Below, piece by piece: positions 12,437 to 23,456 of a DNA stretch of 64,000 nucleotides; position 1 is the stretch's first letter; the number at the start of each line of letters is the position of its first letter. The notes beneath the pieces were generated by a model. That model saw only the letters and a program-made list of their open reading frames with translations. It searched no databases and was not told the DNA's origin. The stretch is from Ascochyta rabiei (Eukaryota; Ascomycota; Dothideomycetes; Pleosporales; Didymellaceae), in NCBI RefSeq assembly GCF_004011695.2, contig NC_082426.1, positions 496,001 to 560,000 of the forward strand, given 5' to 3'. The position numbers and the translations under genes were made by a program.

Positions 12437-12857
12437 GTGTTAGGACTTCTACTAAGGTAAGATAGTAACCTACTAGTATATGTTATAACCTACTAGTAGA
12501 TTCTATTAACCTTAGTAGAATCTTTCTTTACTTACCTTTACTTTTACTTATAGAGAGCACAGGCCTTACTACTATAAGTAGGTCTCTCTCTCTACCTTCT
12601 TTATAAGGCAGATTTCATAAGCATAAAAGTAGCGATCTAGTAAACTAATAGATTTAAAAGAGGAGTAATTAAAATAGCAGACAGCGAGCTATAAGAGGGC
12701 AGAGAGAGAGACCTACTTATAGTAGTAAGGCCTATACTCTCTATAAGTAAAAGTAAAGGTAAGTAAAGAAAGGTTCTACTAAGGTTAATGGAATCTACTA
12801 GTAGGTTGTAACACATACTAGTAGGTTACTATCTTACTTTAGCAGAAGTTCTAACAC
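12437..12857. repeat. 421-bp foldback element with ~165-bp inverted arms
   Basis: The left arm (about 12,437-12,600) and right arm (about 12,696-12,857) are inverted copies separated by roughly 95 bp. In the outer 90 positions compared by eye, the arms differ at 7 sites and all 7 are transitions. Each arm also contains an internal inverted pair built on TCTACTAAGGT and a repeated CCTACTAGTA motif. Outer ends read GTGTTAG...CTAACAC. I see no coding capacity and no convincing target-site duplication. It could be a MITE-like or foldback transposon that was later hit by RIP. Confidence 0.8.
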
Positions 12858-13309
12858 AAACTAAGGAATTACAGCTACTCTAGCTTATATTTTAGAGACT
12901 AAGGTAGGAATACGTAAGTATACCTATAACAAACAACAGATATATAATCTTCTTTATTTACTATAAAGAGTATAGATTTTTACTATAGGACTGCAATCTT
13001 ATATATACTATCCCCTTAAACAAACTATACCCTTTAACTACTAGAGTAGCCTAAGTGCTCTCGTCTTATATAGTCTTAAACTTACATAGGATATAAAACC
13101 AACTAATTAATTAATTAAATAATTAATCTGCTTTTTTTATGAGTATTTTCTTATTGTTATGTTAAGGCATTATAGGTAGTAAGAAGTTTAGTGTAGTCTT
13201 AGTAAAAGTAAGCAGACTGCTTTGGGGAGCGGCATGCTTGTGGAGTACGGTGTTATTGATATTTAGCTATTAACCTTTAAATTGACTTTGTCTTTACATA
13301 GCTTTTCAC
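12858..13309. other. edge of AT-rich block, no gene
   Basis: This stretch continues the AT-rich block, including a TTAA-rich microsatellite near 13,100-13,130. Base composition returns to that of ordinary genes at about 13,200. No gene is visible between the boundary and the MFS stop codon at 13,310. Confidence 0.7.
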
Positions 13310-15252
13310 TTAGTCAAACACGCTCTTTCTTGACCACTTAGACCTGCGTCTAATCTGCTTGCCATACACGTAGAACACAAACGGAACTGGAATCAGAAGA
13401 GCCGCAAATCCACCTGTGATGCTACTTGCTGGGCCGACCCCAATGTTGTGATACAACGGCGATACTACTAGGGGGAATGCGCCAGCAAAAGAACTTCGAA
13501 GAAATGTATTCGCTGCAATAGCCGATGCAGCATACTCCGTAAACGTATCCACCAGGTAATTCAGCGCCGCTTGGAAGATAGTGAAGAAGCCCGTACCCAA
13601 CATGACGAGGCCAATGACAGGTGCAATCCACGGGAACTCTGGGTCTGCAGTCCAGCCCGTGACGAACTGTCCAGAAGCAAACAGTATAGATCCAAGCATC
13701 ATAGGAGGGAGGCGTGCTTCTGGTACTGCGCGGTCTCCAGCTGCATGATACACCCTATTGTACAGCACCTGGTTGTAGGAGTTGATCCCGCAACCTAGAC
13801 AAGCACCCAGGAAAATGCCCAAAAATGGCAACGTGGAAGACACAGCAGACCACCCTCGCATCTCAGCGAAGATAATAGGAATACCACCAAGCTGCATATA
13901 CAACACTCCGTAACAGAAGCTGGCGTAAATCGCGATAAGGAAACAGATAGGTGTCATGAGCAGCTGCACGGGACGAACCAAGAACTTGCGACAGAGTTGA
14001 ACAAAACTGACATCCCACTCTTCAAATTGGGCATGGAGCGCCCAATTTCCAGTCGTGTGACGCAAACGGCGTGCTTTGTAAACGAGGAGCTTAGGCGGAT
14101 AGCATTCGTCGACAAAGATCACGTCGACTATAAGTATCGCACCCTGAATGATGCCAGTTAAGTATTCTGTCCAGCGCCAGCCTAGAGAGGGATCGGCGAC
14201 AAATGCTGCGGATACGATGGGTCCTGCGATAGGCGTTAATGGACGTTGTTCCTATGCGGACAACAGATATCTACCTAAACATGGTCCACCAACCACTGCC
14301 AAGGCCTGTGCAGTCGTTAACAGAAGAATATATCGTAGCTGGGTGGGGTACTTGCATAGCCAGCCAGAGCCAACGCTCGCCAATCTGGACTGAAAAGATC
14401 CCCCAGCACACCACCCGTATTGGTGACTGGCGCACTCGCGAAGAAAGCACCAAAAAAGCGGGTGAGCATTAACGTTTGGAAGTCTTTTGCCGTCGCACTT
14501 CCAAAGCTGAAGCACACAGCTACGAACATCGGCTGTTCCGTGTTAGTAAACACGCTACTTCAGTCATCTAATTAACATACCGTCAAGACAGCTGTTTTTC
14601 TTCCAAACACCTCCGACAAAGGAGCCCACAACAACGGTCCCGTACCAAATCCGAACAAGAAGAGTGTGGTGCCCAACACAGCGACTTGGTCACCAACATC
14701 GAATTCTGCAGCAACCTGCCGTGTCCCGGCACTGTAGGCAGACGACGCCCATGTTGCGGTCATGGTTGTCAGACCATACATCATGGTAGTGAGTATCTTC
14801 TTCTTGGTCGGCCAATTCATGGGTCGATATGGGTCATCAGCTCCCTCAAAGTCGACGAGGACATCCGCGGCTGTCTGCTGGTGTGCAAGCGGGTGCGTGA
14901 AGGGCGCAGTACTCGTGCGTGTCCTTAATCTCGAAAGCGTTGTGTCTCGTCGTGATAGCGACGTCGAGATAGGCGTGCCTATGCCTGTGGTTGTCGCAAT
15001 AGGTTGTTGGATCGGTAAGGAATGGCTGACTTGACTGCGTGTTCTGGAATTACTCTTCCTGATTTCCCTACCCGATGGTCGATGGCCATCTTGATCTTTC
15101 TCTTGATCATCGAGCTCTGAGTCAGATGAGTTTGAGCTCGAACTGCTTCTCTTTCGTGTTCTTGGCTTGCGTTCTGGCTCGATTGTCTCTTCCAGCGCTG
15201 ATGGCGACGACTCACGTGGGGCTGCTGCGTTTGTGCCCAAAGGATTGGACAT
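13310..15252 (-). CDS. MFS drug:H+ antiporter-type transporter (DHA1-like)
   Basis: This is a major facilitator transporter, probably a plasma-membrane exporter of small molecules by proton antiport; the substrate cannot be told from sequence. Four exons were rebuilt: 15,252-14,581, 14,532-14,352, 14,295-14,275 (21 bases) and 14,223-13,310, giving 595 residues in frame. The N-terminus (about 150 residues) is polar and serine/arginine-rich. Membrane segments then follow, with a signature-like loop LSEVFGRKTA between the second and third segments and, after splicing, the antiporter motif-C-like YAMVGGPCLGP across the 21-base exon. The central loop has the PPKLLVYKARRLR pattern usual in fungal DHA1 proteins, followed by the C-terminal bundle. 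An in-frame GTG at 15,255 precedes the ATG. The donor of the second intron (GTACCC) is weak. The gene ends about 100 bases from the AT-rich block but looks intact. Confidence 0.85.
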
Positions 15253-15741
15253 CACGGTGGTGCAACAGCTCTGATGGCTCGCAGGCGGTTGTGTTGTTTA
15301 GGAGACACAATTTTACTGCCGCTGCAGCATTCGCAACCCTTGACGTGTCTTGGTAGTGATTCTTTAGGTTTTTGTTTTTGCTGTGTTACTTCACTAGTTG
15401 TGGTGTGTGAAGTGATTGCCACAGTGAAAGAAGATGGCGTCGTTCTGGAGCTAATAGTACAGGCAAGGATCTCCTAAAGGGTGCAGCTGTCACAGTCCTT
15501 ATGTTCTGGAACACTTCGGCGCCGTCGCCATTGCGCAAGGTTGATCGTAGCTCAATGTGACGTAGTCCTGCAACACTAGCTTCATTCGAAGTTAGCAGGA
15601 GCGGAAAAGCTGTTATATCCGTTCCACGTCCCCGGAAAGATGAACGTCTCGGTACTTTTTCGTTGCCGATAGGTAAACCCAGACGATTCTTGATGAAAAC
15701 GTTCTACATATGTATGGTCTTATCAGGCTCTCACTTTCCAT
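15253..15741. other. intergenic, MFS promoter side
   Basis: This holds the upstream region of the MFS gene and the downstream end of the SGNH esterase, both on the minus strand. I see no gene or RNA here. Confidence 0.6.
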
Positions 15742-17172
15742 CTACGCAAACCCACTGACACCTCCTTCCCACTCTCCGAATATCTTCACAGGGAACTCAT
15801 CTGCCAGGTGCTGATATCCTGGAACTCCAGGGTGCAAGTAATCACCAGAGTCGTATTGAGCAGCAAGCTGACTTGGAATGTTAGGGTCTGCAAGAAACTT
15901 GTCGAAATCGGCGACGGCGTCAAATGTCCCCGAATTGCGAATGAAGTCGTTGATCTTCTGCCTATAATCCTCATTAGCAACCAGCATGTTCACAAGGACG
16001 ATGCAGCTAACCTTGTGGCTTCTCGGACAGGACTCGAGTACGGCTGTCCAGTGAAGTTGCTTGGGGCAGAGAATGGAGTGATGGTAGCGGCAAACACCGG
16101 GATACCGTGCGCATGAATCAAGGCTGCCATCTGCTTGTAAGCTTGAACCAGCGAATCGTACACTGCGCTCTGAGCATCAGCAGTGGCTGCAGCGCCACCG
16201 AGGTCGTTCACGCCTTCGAAGATCATTGCGTACTTTACACCTGGGTGAGCAAGCACGTCACGATCAATGCGTCCCAAAGCATTCGGACCCAGACCGTCAG
16301 CTAGAATGCGATTGCCGCCAGCAGCAAGGTTGCCAATGGATATGTGTTTGGTAGCCAAAGTTTTCTGAAGGCGAGCGAGAAGAAGATCTGGCCAGCGGTT
16401 GTTTTTGTTTGTTTCTGAGCCACGGCCATCGGTGATGGAGTCACCCACGATGAGCAGACTGCCTGTGCCTTTCGGCACCCAAGCCTCAACGCTGGATAGA
16501 AAATACCAGTGCGCTGCAGACTGGGTAGTCGGGTCTGTGATATCGAGTGCTCCTGCGCCAACGGCGTTGCCGAATTGCCACCAGCTGGTCGTCCTGCTTC
16601 CAGGGTGGCTGGTGATGGAGTTTGTCGTCTGCCCTGTGGCGAGGTAAACGGTTACAGTGATGACTTGCTGGGCTTTGACAGGGAAGTCGAGGGGGTCAGA
16701 GGCAGCCAGTGCACCGTTAGGGATGCTGATGGAATCTTTGCCTGAGAATGTGACTTTCTGGAGCGTCTTGGCCTGGATTTGATGGATACCAGCTGTGTTG
16801 TTGGCTGGCAAAGCAATCGTGACTGCCGTGACAGGTAGATTGGAGCCTCCAAAAACATTCGATAATTTGATGCGTATCTGCGAAGCGTCCGTAGTCATGT
16901 ATAAAGTCTGCCGAATAGTGGAATTGACGAAAATCGCACCAGTTTGATTCTGTCACGTCAGTCAGAGGCCGACATTCGAAAGAGGACAAAGGCTTTCTTA
17001 CGAAGGGTGCAGGAGGCAGGTTAGCAGGCTCTGTGAGCTGCGGCATACTAGCCCACGCATCCACCCAATGTCCATGTGGAGGGTTCGGGCGGATGGCAGT
17101 TTTGTTCGTAGCCTGGCAGAGAACGAGCGTTGCAGTCCCAGTCAACACAGTAAACAAACTTGAAAGCAGCAT
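15742..17172 (-). CDS. secreted SGNH/GDSL esterase
   Basis: This is a secreted serine esterase of the SGNH hydrolase superfamily, closest in style to the xylan- or rhamnogalacturonan-related esterases (XynE-like) found in fungi and bacteria; it probably deacetylates carbohydrate. Exons 17,172-17,002, 16,949-16,012 and 15,961-15,742 give 442 residues. A hydrophobic signal peptide covers roughly residues 1-20. A beta-rich N-terminal region (FVNSTIRQTLYM, IRIKLSNVFGG) precedes the hydrolase fold. The four blocks are visible: GDSITDGRG with the nucleophile serine, AAGGN with the oxyanion asparagine, EGVNDLGG, and DYLHPG with the catalytic histidine. The last intron is short (about 50 bases) and ends in TTATAG. 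The exact substrate is not known. Confidence 0.88.
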
Positions 17173-18062
17173 GTTGGCCTGCAGTTTTGCTTAAGGTGTG
17201 TTGATTGCTCGAGGGGAGAGAAAGCTATTATATAAGGTCCAGGGGCGACATCGCGGAGAGAAGGGACGCTCATATTGAGATTGGTGATGCAATTTGATCC
17301 TTAGCAGGGATCCTGGTTGAAGGTGGACAATCTTACGACTTGTGCCTGAGTGTCGCCAGGATTGCGGGGATGAATGGGGAAGTACGGTTAAATCACACCG
17401 GGTCAAGTACTGCTCGGCAACAGCGTCGAGAGGCCGCACCCTCAATTCGGCTACAGTTCGGCTTAGCCGCGATCATTGACACACGGATCAACTTCCGGAC
17501 ATCGCATTGAGGCATGGAAGGCAGGTAAGAGTCCTTAGCTCGCCAGCGGCCTATAGAACACGAATTCCGGGAAGATGTCATCATGTCGGTGACTTGATTG
17601 TGTGTTGCACAGGATCGTCAAGTCCCAATCCAGACATAGAGACAAGTAACGCAAGCTTCATGATTGAATTTCATTTGAATCGTTACCACAAAGCCAGACT
17701 GATAACGATGGACCCAGTGATCGGGGCCGTTTCATTGCGGCGCCGCACTGTAGCGGTGCGCAAGACTAGCAGTCGACTGCTGTGGTACAGAGCGCATACT
17801 GAGTCCATCATCGCGAACCGGCCTGCACATGAGGCGCACATGGTCCAAGATTAAGATGTTGTTCCCTACACAGCGTCGTGTGACGATTGGATGGACGAAG
17901 AGGGCAGCTAAGATGCGACAAGTGATCTGACGAGTGCAGACAAGATGTCGATGTCAGGCTTGATCGAGTCGCTCGCACGCAGAGCCCAGCGGAGTTTGCC
18001 AGGACAAGACCGATGGAGCGCGCCTCGGAAGATTTTATGCGATTTCCCATCCAACTGGCAGC
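17173..18062. other. intergenic, no gene seen
   Basis: These 890 bases separate the SGNH esterase start from the BUR6 stop. Several short frames exist on both strands, but none has a recognisable domain, splice-supported extension or signal peptide. The esterase promoter must lie at the left end. Confidence 0.55.
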
Positions 18063-18593
18063 TCAAAAGTCGTCGTCGTCATCAGCCTTCTTTCTTCTCC
18101 CACGTGGCGCCTTCTTCTTCTTGCCTTCGTCCATGGCATCAGACTCGTTCTTCTCAGGCGCATCGGCGACCTTGGACACGATGTCGTTGAGGAAGTCAAA
18201 CTGCTCGTTCCTGACGATGGCTTGCTTGAGGTGGACGGCGCCGACGCGTTTCGAGTTGCGTTGCTTGGCTTCGGCGGCGGCTTTGGTGACGAGGGAGATC
18301 ATGAAGAGCTCAAGTGCCTTTGCTGCGGTGGAACATCAGTGTCTGTGGCCTGGCTGGAGGGAAAGGTGGTGAAGGCGCAACATACATACGACTACCGGGG
18401 TGACCTGCGCAACTTTGCCGACATCGTCGTCGGCCTGCATGATGCGCTTGATGCGGGCAACGGGGAAATGGTTCTTGATGACGATGCTGTCGGCGTTGGG
18501 CGGGAGCATGGAGCCCCCGCTGGGACCGGTCTCAGGTATGGGCATTTGGGGCATCACGACCGACGCGTGTGGCGTGTAGTCGGCATCCTGCAT
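18063..18593 (-). CDS. NC2 alpha (DRAP1/Bur6) histone-fold corepressor
   Basis: This is the alpha subunit of negative cofactor 2, a nuclear histone-fold protein that pairs with NC2 beta (Dr1) and binds TBP on promoter DNA to block TFIIA/TFIIB. Exons 18,593-18,386 and 18,322-18,063 give 155 residues. The histone fold begins with [19 protein letters not shown] and continues TPVVVSKALELF across the splice junction, a junction supported by phase and by the family consensus. It ends with [15 protein letters not shown], the FDFL being typical of Bur6. The tail is acidic and lysine-rich. The ATG at 18,593 was chosen because it precedes the conserved region closely. A CBF/NF-Y-like or DNA polymerase epsilon accessory subunit is the alternative, but the VGKV and FDFL motifs favour NC2 alpha. 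Confidence 0.85.
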
Positions 18594-19460
18594 GCTTTCT
18601 CCTCTGCGCACGCCGCGAGGCAGGTACGGAGGGAACAACGGTACGGACGGGCTGCCGTGAAGGAGTGGACAGGGGTGGGGGTCCTGGGGGTCCTGGGGGT
18701 CCTGGGAGATGGCGTGCGAACGTGATCCTCTGCAGCCCTGGGTGCTGGGGGGGGCTGTGGGCTCTGTGTCGGCGGCGGAGTGGTGGGAAAACAAATCGGG
18801 CGGCTGTGGGGGTGCACGAGTCCATTGGCCCGGGAGGTATTTAACAGCTGCGCGCGGCCGCTGCTGCTGCAGTGCGATCCGAGCTCAAAGCGGCGCGTCT
18901 GTCTGGTTCATGCACGGCAATGCACGTGATGCATGTGCTGGTGTTCATCCCCTCGCCTTTTGGGCAGGCGGTGAGACAGGGAGCGGGGCAATGCAGTGCT
19001 GTTCACCTGCCAAGCCTTTGCAACCAAAAACACCAGCACTGGCTTGCCGCGCCGGGTCTTCCTCTCACCAGCTGCGCGTTCGCAGCCGTGGATGACGACA
19101 CGAGCAACCCAGAGACGGCTGCGATGCACAACAACAACAACATCGCAGCATCTTTGCCTCGTTGCCCTCTCCGCATTGCTGAAACCCGCCCTGCTGTCGT
19201 GGTTGATCTTTGCAGAAGGACACAGGCAGTCGCTGACGGTCATAACTTGATCTAATCTGACACGCTGCGCGCCGCTTCATCCAGTCCAGTCACGCTATTG
19301 GCTCCAGCCTTTCTGTACTGGTATCATTCTGTTGGCTCTAGCCTTTCTGCACTGGTAAACACCTCTACATGGCTCTTCTCTCCCAGTACCCGTCCTGCCG
19401 TCACAGGTCAAGACCCTTATAGATTATGTACAGTTATATCATACACAAGGCTCCAAGACT
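18594..19460. other. intergenic, BUR6 promoter and TAZ1 3' side
   Basis: This holds three head-to-tail copies of a 10-base G-rich unit (GGGTCCTGGG) at about 18,676-18,706, just upstream of the BUR6 start. The rest shows no gene or structured RNA that I can recognise. Confidence 0.6.
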
Positions 19461-20755
19461 TCATTCTTCCCTCGTAACACTGCCATCCTCTTGACGGCCC
19501 TCTCTGTTGGGTCCTTCTCTAAGCCACGTGCTCGCGAGATTATTCTTGGGATCTTCATCCGAATACCCGCGCTGCCGCCTGACATCAAGCACAGCCTTTC
19601 GAATGCGATCTGTGCATTCTATCCGTATCTGAACAGCCTCATCCGAGTACTTCAGCGCATCGTTCAAGACACCAACCTTCAAACTCCCGCTCTTCTGCTC
19701 CTCGTTTGCACACAGTCGCTTCCACCGAGCACGCAAGTCCCCAAACATCGCTTCGGCATTCAGCTTCTCTCCAAACGTCACTCGAACGTTCTTGAACGCC
19801 CGAGGTATGAAGCGAGGAAACGTGCGCTCCTCGCTCATGATGTCGTCAAAGCCCTCGATGAAGATGGGTACAATGTCAGGCATGGGATCACTCTCCAAGA
19901 CCAGGCGCGACACGCCCCATTTGAAGTAGCGCATAATCCTCTGCTCCGACTGGTGTATCATGCCTTCGGGGAAGATGTGGACCCATGCGTGCCGCCTGCG
20001 GGTGTATTGTGAGGGTGCAGGAAATGTGTCGATGCCGTTGGTGGAGAACGTGAGATGCCCGCCAGTGAAGGGATCAATCAGTTCGGTACTCTTGAGCGAC
20101 GTAGTAGGCTTCTCAGGAGCATCGTTGGCGCAGAAGAAGGGGCCGCGCGAGAGGAGACGGATTGCTTGCGTCATGGTGGGTTGGAAGAGGCCACCGTGTT
20201 GCGAGTGAGCGCTGCGGTGGGTGGGTAGAGTCTGGCCAAATGTGAAGAAAGTAGACAGTCCTCTGAGGTCCTGTCAGCTGTGGCAACGCACATGGGTAGT
20301 GTAAACCGTACTTGTTCGTGAAGCATAGATCGTAGCTTGCCAGTCCCCAGCGCAAGTTGTCTGGGTTGAACATGTAGCTCAAGGGCAATATTCCCCATAG
20401 TATCGGGTCATCCATTCTGCAGCGCGCCTTTCGTCAGTAGTCGTCGAGTCTTAGGGTCGCGCCCCTGTACGTACACCGAGATGTGGTTCGATACTGTAAT
20501 CCGATCAGCCCTCAGAGTACTCTCCCATGCAGACTTCTAGTACCACGTACCAGTGATCAACCCTCTCTTCCTCTCTCTTGGCTCTTTTCTCTCATCCAAC
20601 AGCCTCAAGAAGCGTTCCATGCCGTGCGTCTCTATGCTGTTCAGGCCCAAGAAACTCTTGCACAACAGGCCTACAGCGCCCATGGTGAGCATGGACGCCG
20701 CCCGCCATGGCGCGCTGGGAGCCTCAGGAACCTGAGGCCGCTCCTCTGGTTGCAT
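19461..20755 (-). CDS. tafazzin-type phospholipid-lysophospholipid acyltransferase
   Basis: Tafazzin remodels cardiolipin acyl chains on mitochondrial membranes by CoA-independent transacylation. Exons 20,755-20,551, 20,493-20,475 (19 bases), 20,416-20,312 and 20,262-19,461 give 376 residues. The acyltransferase motif H-x4-D is assembled across the 19-base exon as NHISVMDD, followed by DPILWGILPL and CFTNK. The next blocks read FGQTLPTHR and VHIFPEGMIHQ, the latter carrying the PEG motif of the PlsC family. N-terminal LLxxxLGLN-like and C-terminal RRQRG segments fit fungal Taz1. The last intron uses a CTCAG acceptor, chosen because it alone keeps the FGQTLPTHR frame. The gene starts 237 bases from the divergent NOSIP-like gene, with which it probably shares a promoter. 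Confidence 0.88.
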
Positions 20756-20992
20756 TGCTCGTTGTTTAGATAAAGACAGACATGCAGCAACAACTCGGGA
20801 CGGGCGACGGATTCCAAGATCGCTTGTCCTGCGGAATCCTGGCCCGCGGCACGTCACAGCACCTGGAGATTTGAGCAGGGATCAGGGTTCACGGTGCGCT
20901 CGGTGCAGCCACGTGTGGCGCTCCCTTTCTCACGACTGGCTCTGACTTTGCGACTTCACCCGTGATTTGTTACACCATCAAACCATATTACC

Positions 20993-22066
20993 ATGCCGCC
21001 GCCCAGGTCCGTTTTCACAGCCCATGAGCGCAATGCTCTGAAAGATCGATGGGGCTCCCAGGCAACACGTCTAACACGCGACTCCTTCCTTCCGTTTGGT
21101 TCATGCCAATTATGCCTTCTCCCCGCCGTGGACCCTGTGTGCTGTCCAGCAGGCGATTTGTTCTGCAGGGAGTGTGCCATGACGAACCTTCTGGCCCAGA
21201 GAAAGGAAATGAAGCGACTCGAGAAACTTGCTGAGCAGCAGAAACTGGAAGAGGTGGACCAGCAAGAACGAGAAGACGAGCAAGCGCGGCTACGTGCAGT
21301 GCAAGAGTTCGAGGCTGTGCAGATGGGCCTTGAGGTCAAGGTTGGCGCAGGATCGAAGGTGATTGGCCGAGAAGGTGGGAAAATTTTGGTGGAGCAGAGT
21401 GAGACTACGGGGAGCAAGGGCACGAAGCGCAAGTTCGAGATGGATGAAGAAAAATTGAAGCGTATTGCAACCGAAGAGCGGACGAAAGCTAAGCGGACTC
21501 TTGAAGACGAACGCAAAGCAGCGAAAGGCTCACTACCAAGTTTTTGGGTCCCAGGAGAGACACCGGAGACTCACCACAAGGGCATCAGCAAGGCGAAGCA
21601 GAACCCTACTTGCCCTTCAAGCGATCCAGAATATCCACATGGTCTCTCGCTCAAGACTCTGACGAGCGTCCATTTCCACGAGGAGAAGTCGTCAGAGACC
21701 GGGAAGACTTTGCGCACGTGTGCCAGCTGTCAAAAAGCGCTGTCGAACAGCACAAAAGCTGTGCTTGCAATACCGTGCGGGCATGTTCTATGTAAACCAT
21801 GCGTTCAAAAATTCTTGAGGCCAGAGCATCGACATCATAGGGATGCACACGAGGATGGGCCAGATCCCGAGACCACACATTGCTATGTATGTGATGCGGA
21901 CCTTACGACGGTGCCGGACACGACTGAAAAACAAAGTAAGAAGAAAAAAAAGGAAAAGGAGAAGGGGCCAAAGCCTGGATTGGTGGAGATTAGAAGTGAG
22001 GGGACGGGGTACGCGAGTGGGGGCAAAAGTCTGGTTAAGAGGGAAGGTGTTGCATTTCAAGTCTGA
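20993..22066 (+). CDS. NOSIP-like U-box/RING family protein
   Basis: This is the fungal relative of nitric-oxide-synthase-interacting protein, a modified-RING (U-box-like) E3 ligase family also found in spliceosomal preparations. It is 357 residues in one exon. An N-terminal half-RING reads SFLPFGSCQLCLLPAVDPVCCPAGDLFCRECAMTN in spirit, with CQLC, CCP and CREC cysteine pairs, then a coiled-coil of roughly 60 charged residues. A C-terminal RING-like part has CASC, CGHVLCKPC and HCYVCD, and the end GLVEIRSEGTGYASGG is well conserved in the family. Family members usually begin with a short basic stretch, missing here. The CCCAG just after the ATG could be an acceptor for an upstream first exon, so the start is uncertain. 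Confidence 0.85.
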   Translation: MPPPRSVFTAHERNALKDRWGSQATRLTRDSFLPFGSCQLCLLPAVDPVCCPAGDLFCRECAMTNLLAQRKEMKRLEKLAEQQKLEEVDQQEREDEQARLRAVQEFEAVQMGLEVKVGAGSKVIGREGGKILVEQSETTGSKGTKRKFEMDEEKLKRIATEERTKAKRTLEDERKAAKGSLPSFWVPGETPETHHKGISKAKQNPTCPSSDPEYPHGLSLKTLTSVHFHEEKSSETGKTLRTCASCQKALSNSTKAVLAIPCGHVLCKPCVQKFLRPEHRHHRDAHEDGPDPETTHCYVCDADLTTVPDTTEKQSKKKKKEKEKGPKPGLVEIRSEGTGYASGGKSLVKREGVAFQV

Positions 22067-23456
22067 ACACAAAGCGAAGACTGCTGTTGAATCGACAGAC
22101 ACCGCGAGATACCTGACTTGTCTATCTGTCACCAACCCCCGACCTTATCTATTAGGTGTCAGTGTATAGACCGTCAGCTGGCCGAGTATTCAAGCAATCC
22201 GACAGGCCAACAGTAAAGAATGAGTAGGGAGAGACTGTGATTGGTGAAGGCGGTATTCAGCCAGTGTGATGGAAAGGCCGACTCAGCAAATCATTTTTAC
22301 TCCTGGCAAGACTCAGTTCAACCTTAGTTGGAGCATTCGGTTGAGGTGGAGTTGAAGAGCGAGGCAGTCAGGATCCAGTGTCTTATTAAGCAACGTCTTT
22401 CAAGTAGGGGGATCTGCAGTACAAAGCAATGAATTTCGGACTGTAAAAAGCCTGCAATCTGCGGAAATCGTCCTGCTCCAAATGCGTCATGTTGTGAATG
22501 ACTCCGTTAAAGTGGGGTGACGTTGTAGCGGATGTCTGCCCTCCGTTGCTCTTGTGTAACGCGTAATCGCTCGGGCGACAGGGTGTCCATACATTTCTAG
22601 ATCCACATGTTCTTCACCGGAGGAAAGGCGTTTGCATTCCAAGTCCTGTATCTCGCTTGTCACTCATAGCTTCTTCTGTCTGGTCCTACCTCACGTTGCT
22701 CTAGCGGTTGTGTCGCTTCGCCCGAAGGCTCACAGTAGCAAGATTAAGAAACAGCAATCAGTACTCGCTCGCAGTTTTGAGTGGTGCAGCGTCACTAGGT
22801 AAGTAGCTACACGCAGCTATCACGTCTCTAAGTTTGCCTGTCGTTTGTGCTGAGATGCCGAGTTTGAGGAAATTTAGTTGCTGCTCTCGCGATTGAAGGT
22901 CGGCAGGCCGGAAGAAAATTAGCTGAGAGACCATGCAGTAAGAAACGCGATACGAGTGACCTGGGTTTCAGCGATGTTCCGCGTTCATCTATGGTCCATC
23001 ATACGTGTTCGAATAGGTCAAATGGAGGCATCCACACGAGATACTTCTCAGTGATCTTAGGGACGCAGCAGTTGCTCAAACCTCCATGTTTTTCAAACAG
23101 CCAATCAAACCCGACGATCAGCCATCCCCAGCCGTCCGTATGATGCCCGCTTGCTATCAAGGAGAGTTCCGCTGCCTCAGTCAGCAGTCAGCATGAGACG
23201 AAGCTTCGTCTTAGCCATTGTGCCCAGCACAAGCTTGGCTGTACTTGCAAAAGCATGGCAGTACTCGCAAAAGCACGTGCATCAACCGGCGTCTTCCGCT
23301 TGACGAGAGGAATCTCGACTAGCTCGTGGAGTGTGGCATGCTATCTGAACGTTGCAGCTGGAGCAGGTATCGACATCACTCCTTCACCCGTTCGCTCCAT
23401 CATGTCAAGTCCGGCCATAACGGCACCAAATGGGACAGCTCTTCGGGGCAAGTACT
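22067..23456. other. intergenic between convergent NOSIP-like and AVO1 genes
   Basis: These 1.39 kb are unusually long for a convergent pair. Short frames near 23,255-23,497 have no supporting features. No tRNA, rRNA or repeat was recognised. Confidence 0.5.

Noticed and set aside
1..13200. CRISPR array, rDNA or centromere as an explanation of the AT-rich block
   Set aside because: There are no spacer-repeat units and no rRNA motifs, and recognisable retrotransposon domains with transition damage explain it as RIP-treated repeats. Centromere function cannot be judged from sequence alone.
13310..17172. Secondary-metabolite cluster formed by the MFS gene and SGNH esterase
   Set aside because: No polyketide synthase, peptide synthetase, terpene cyclase or pathway regulator is nearby; the neighbours are housekeeping genes.
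20956..21516. Minus-strand frame opposite the NOSIP-like gene
   Set aside because: It is the antisense of a clearly coding exon with family motifs; its own residues are Ser/Arg-rich noise.
22680..22760. Possible tRNA-like or small structured RNA around GCTCTAGCGGTTGTGTCGC
   Set aside because: No cloverleaf pairing was found by eye.
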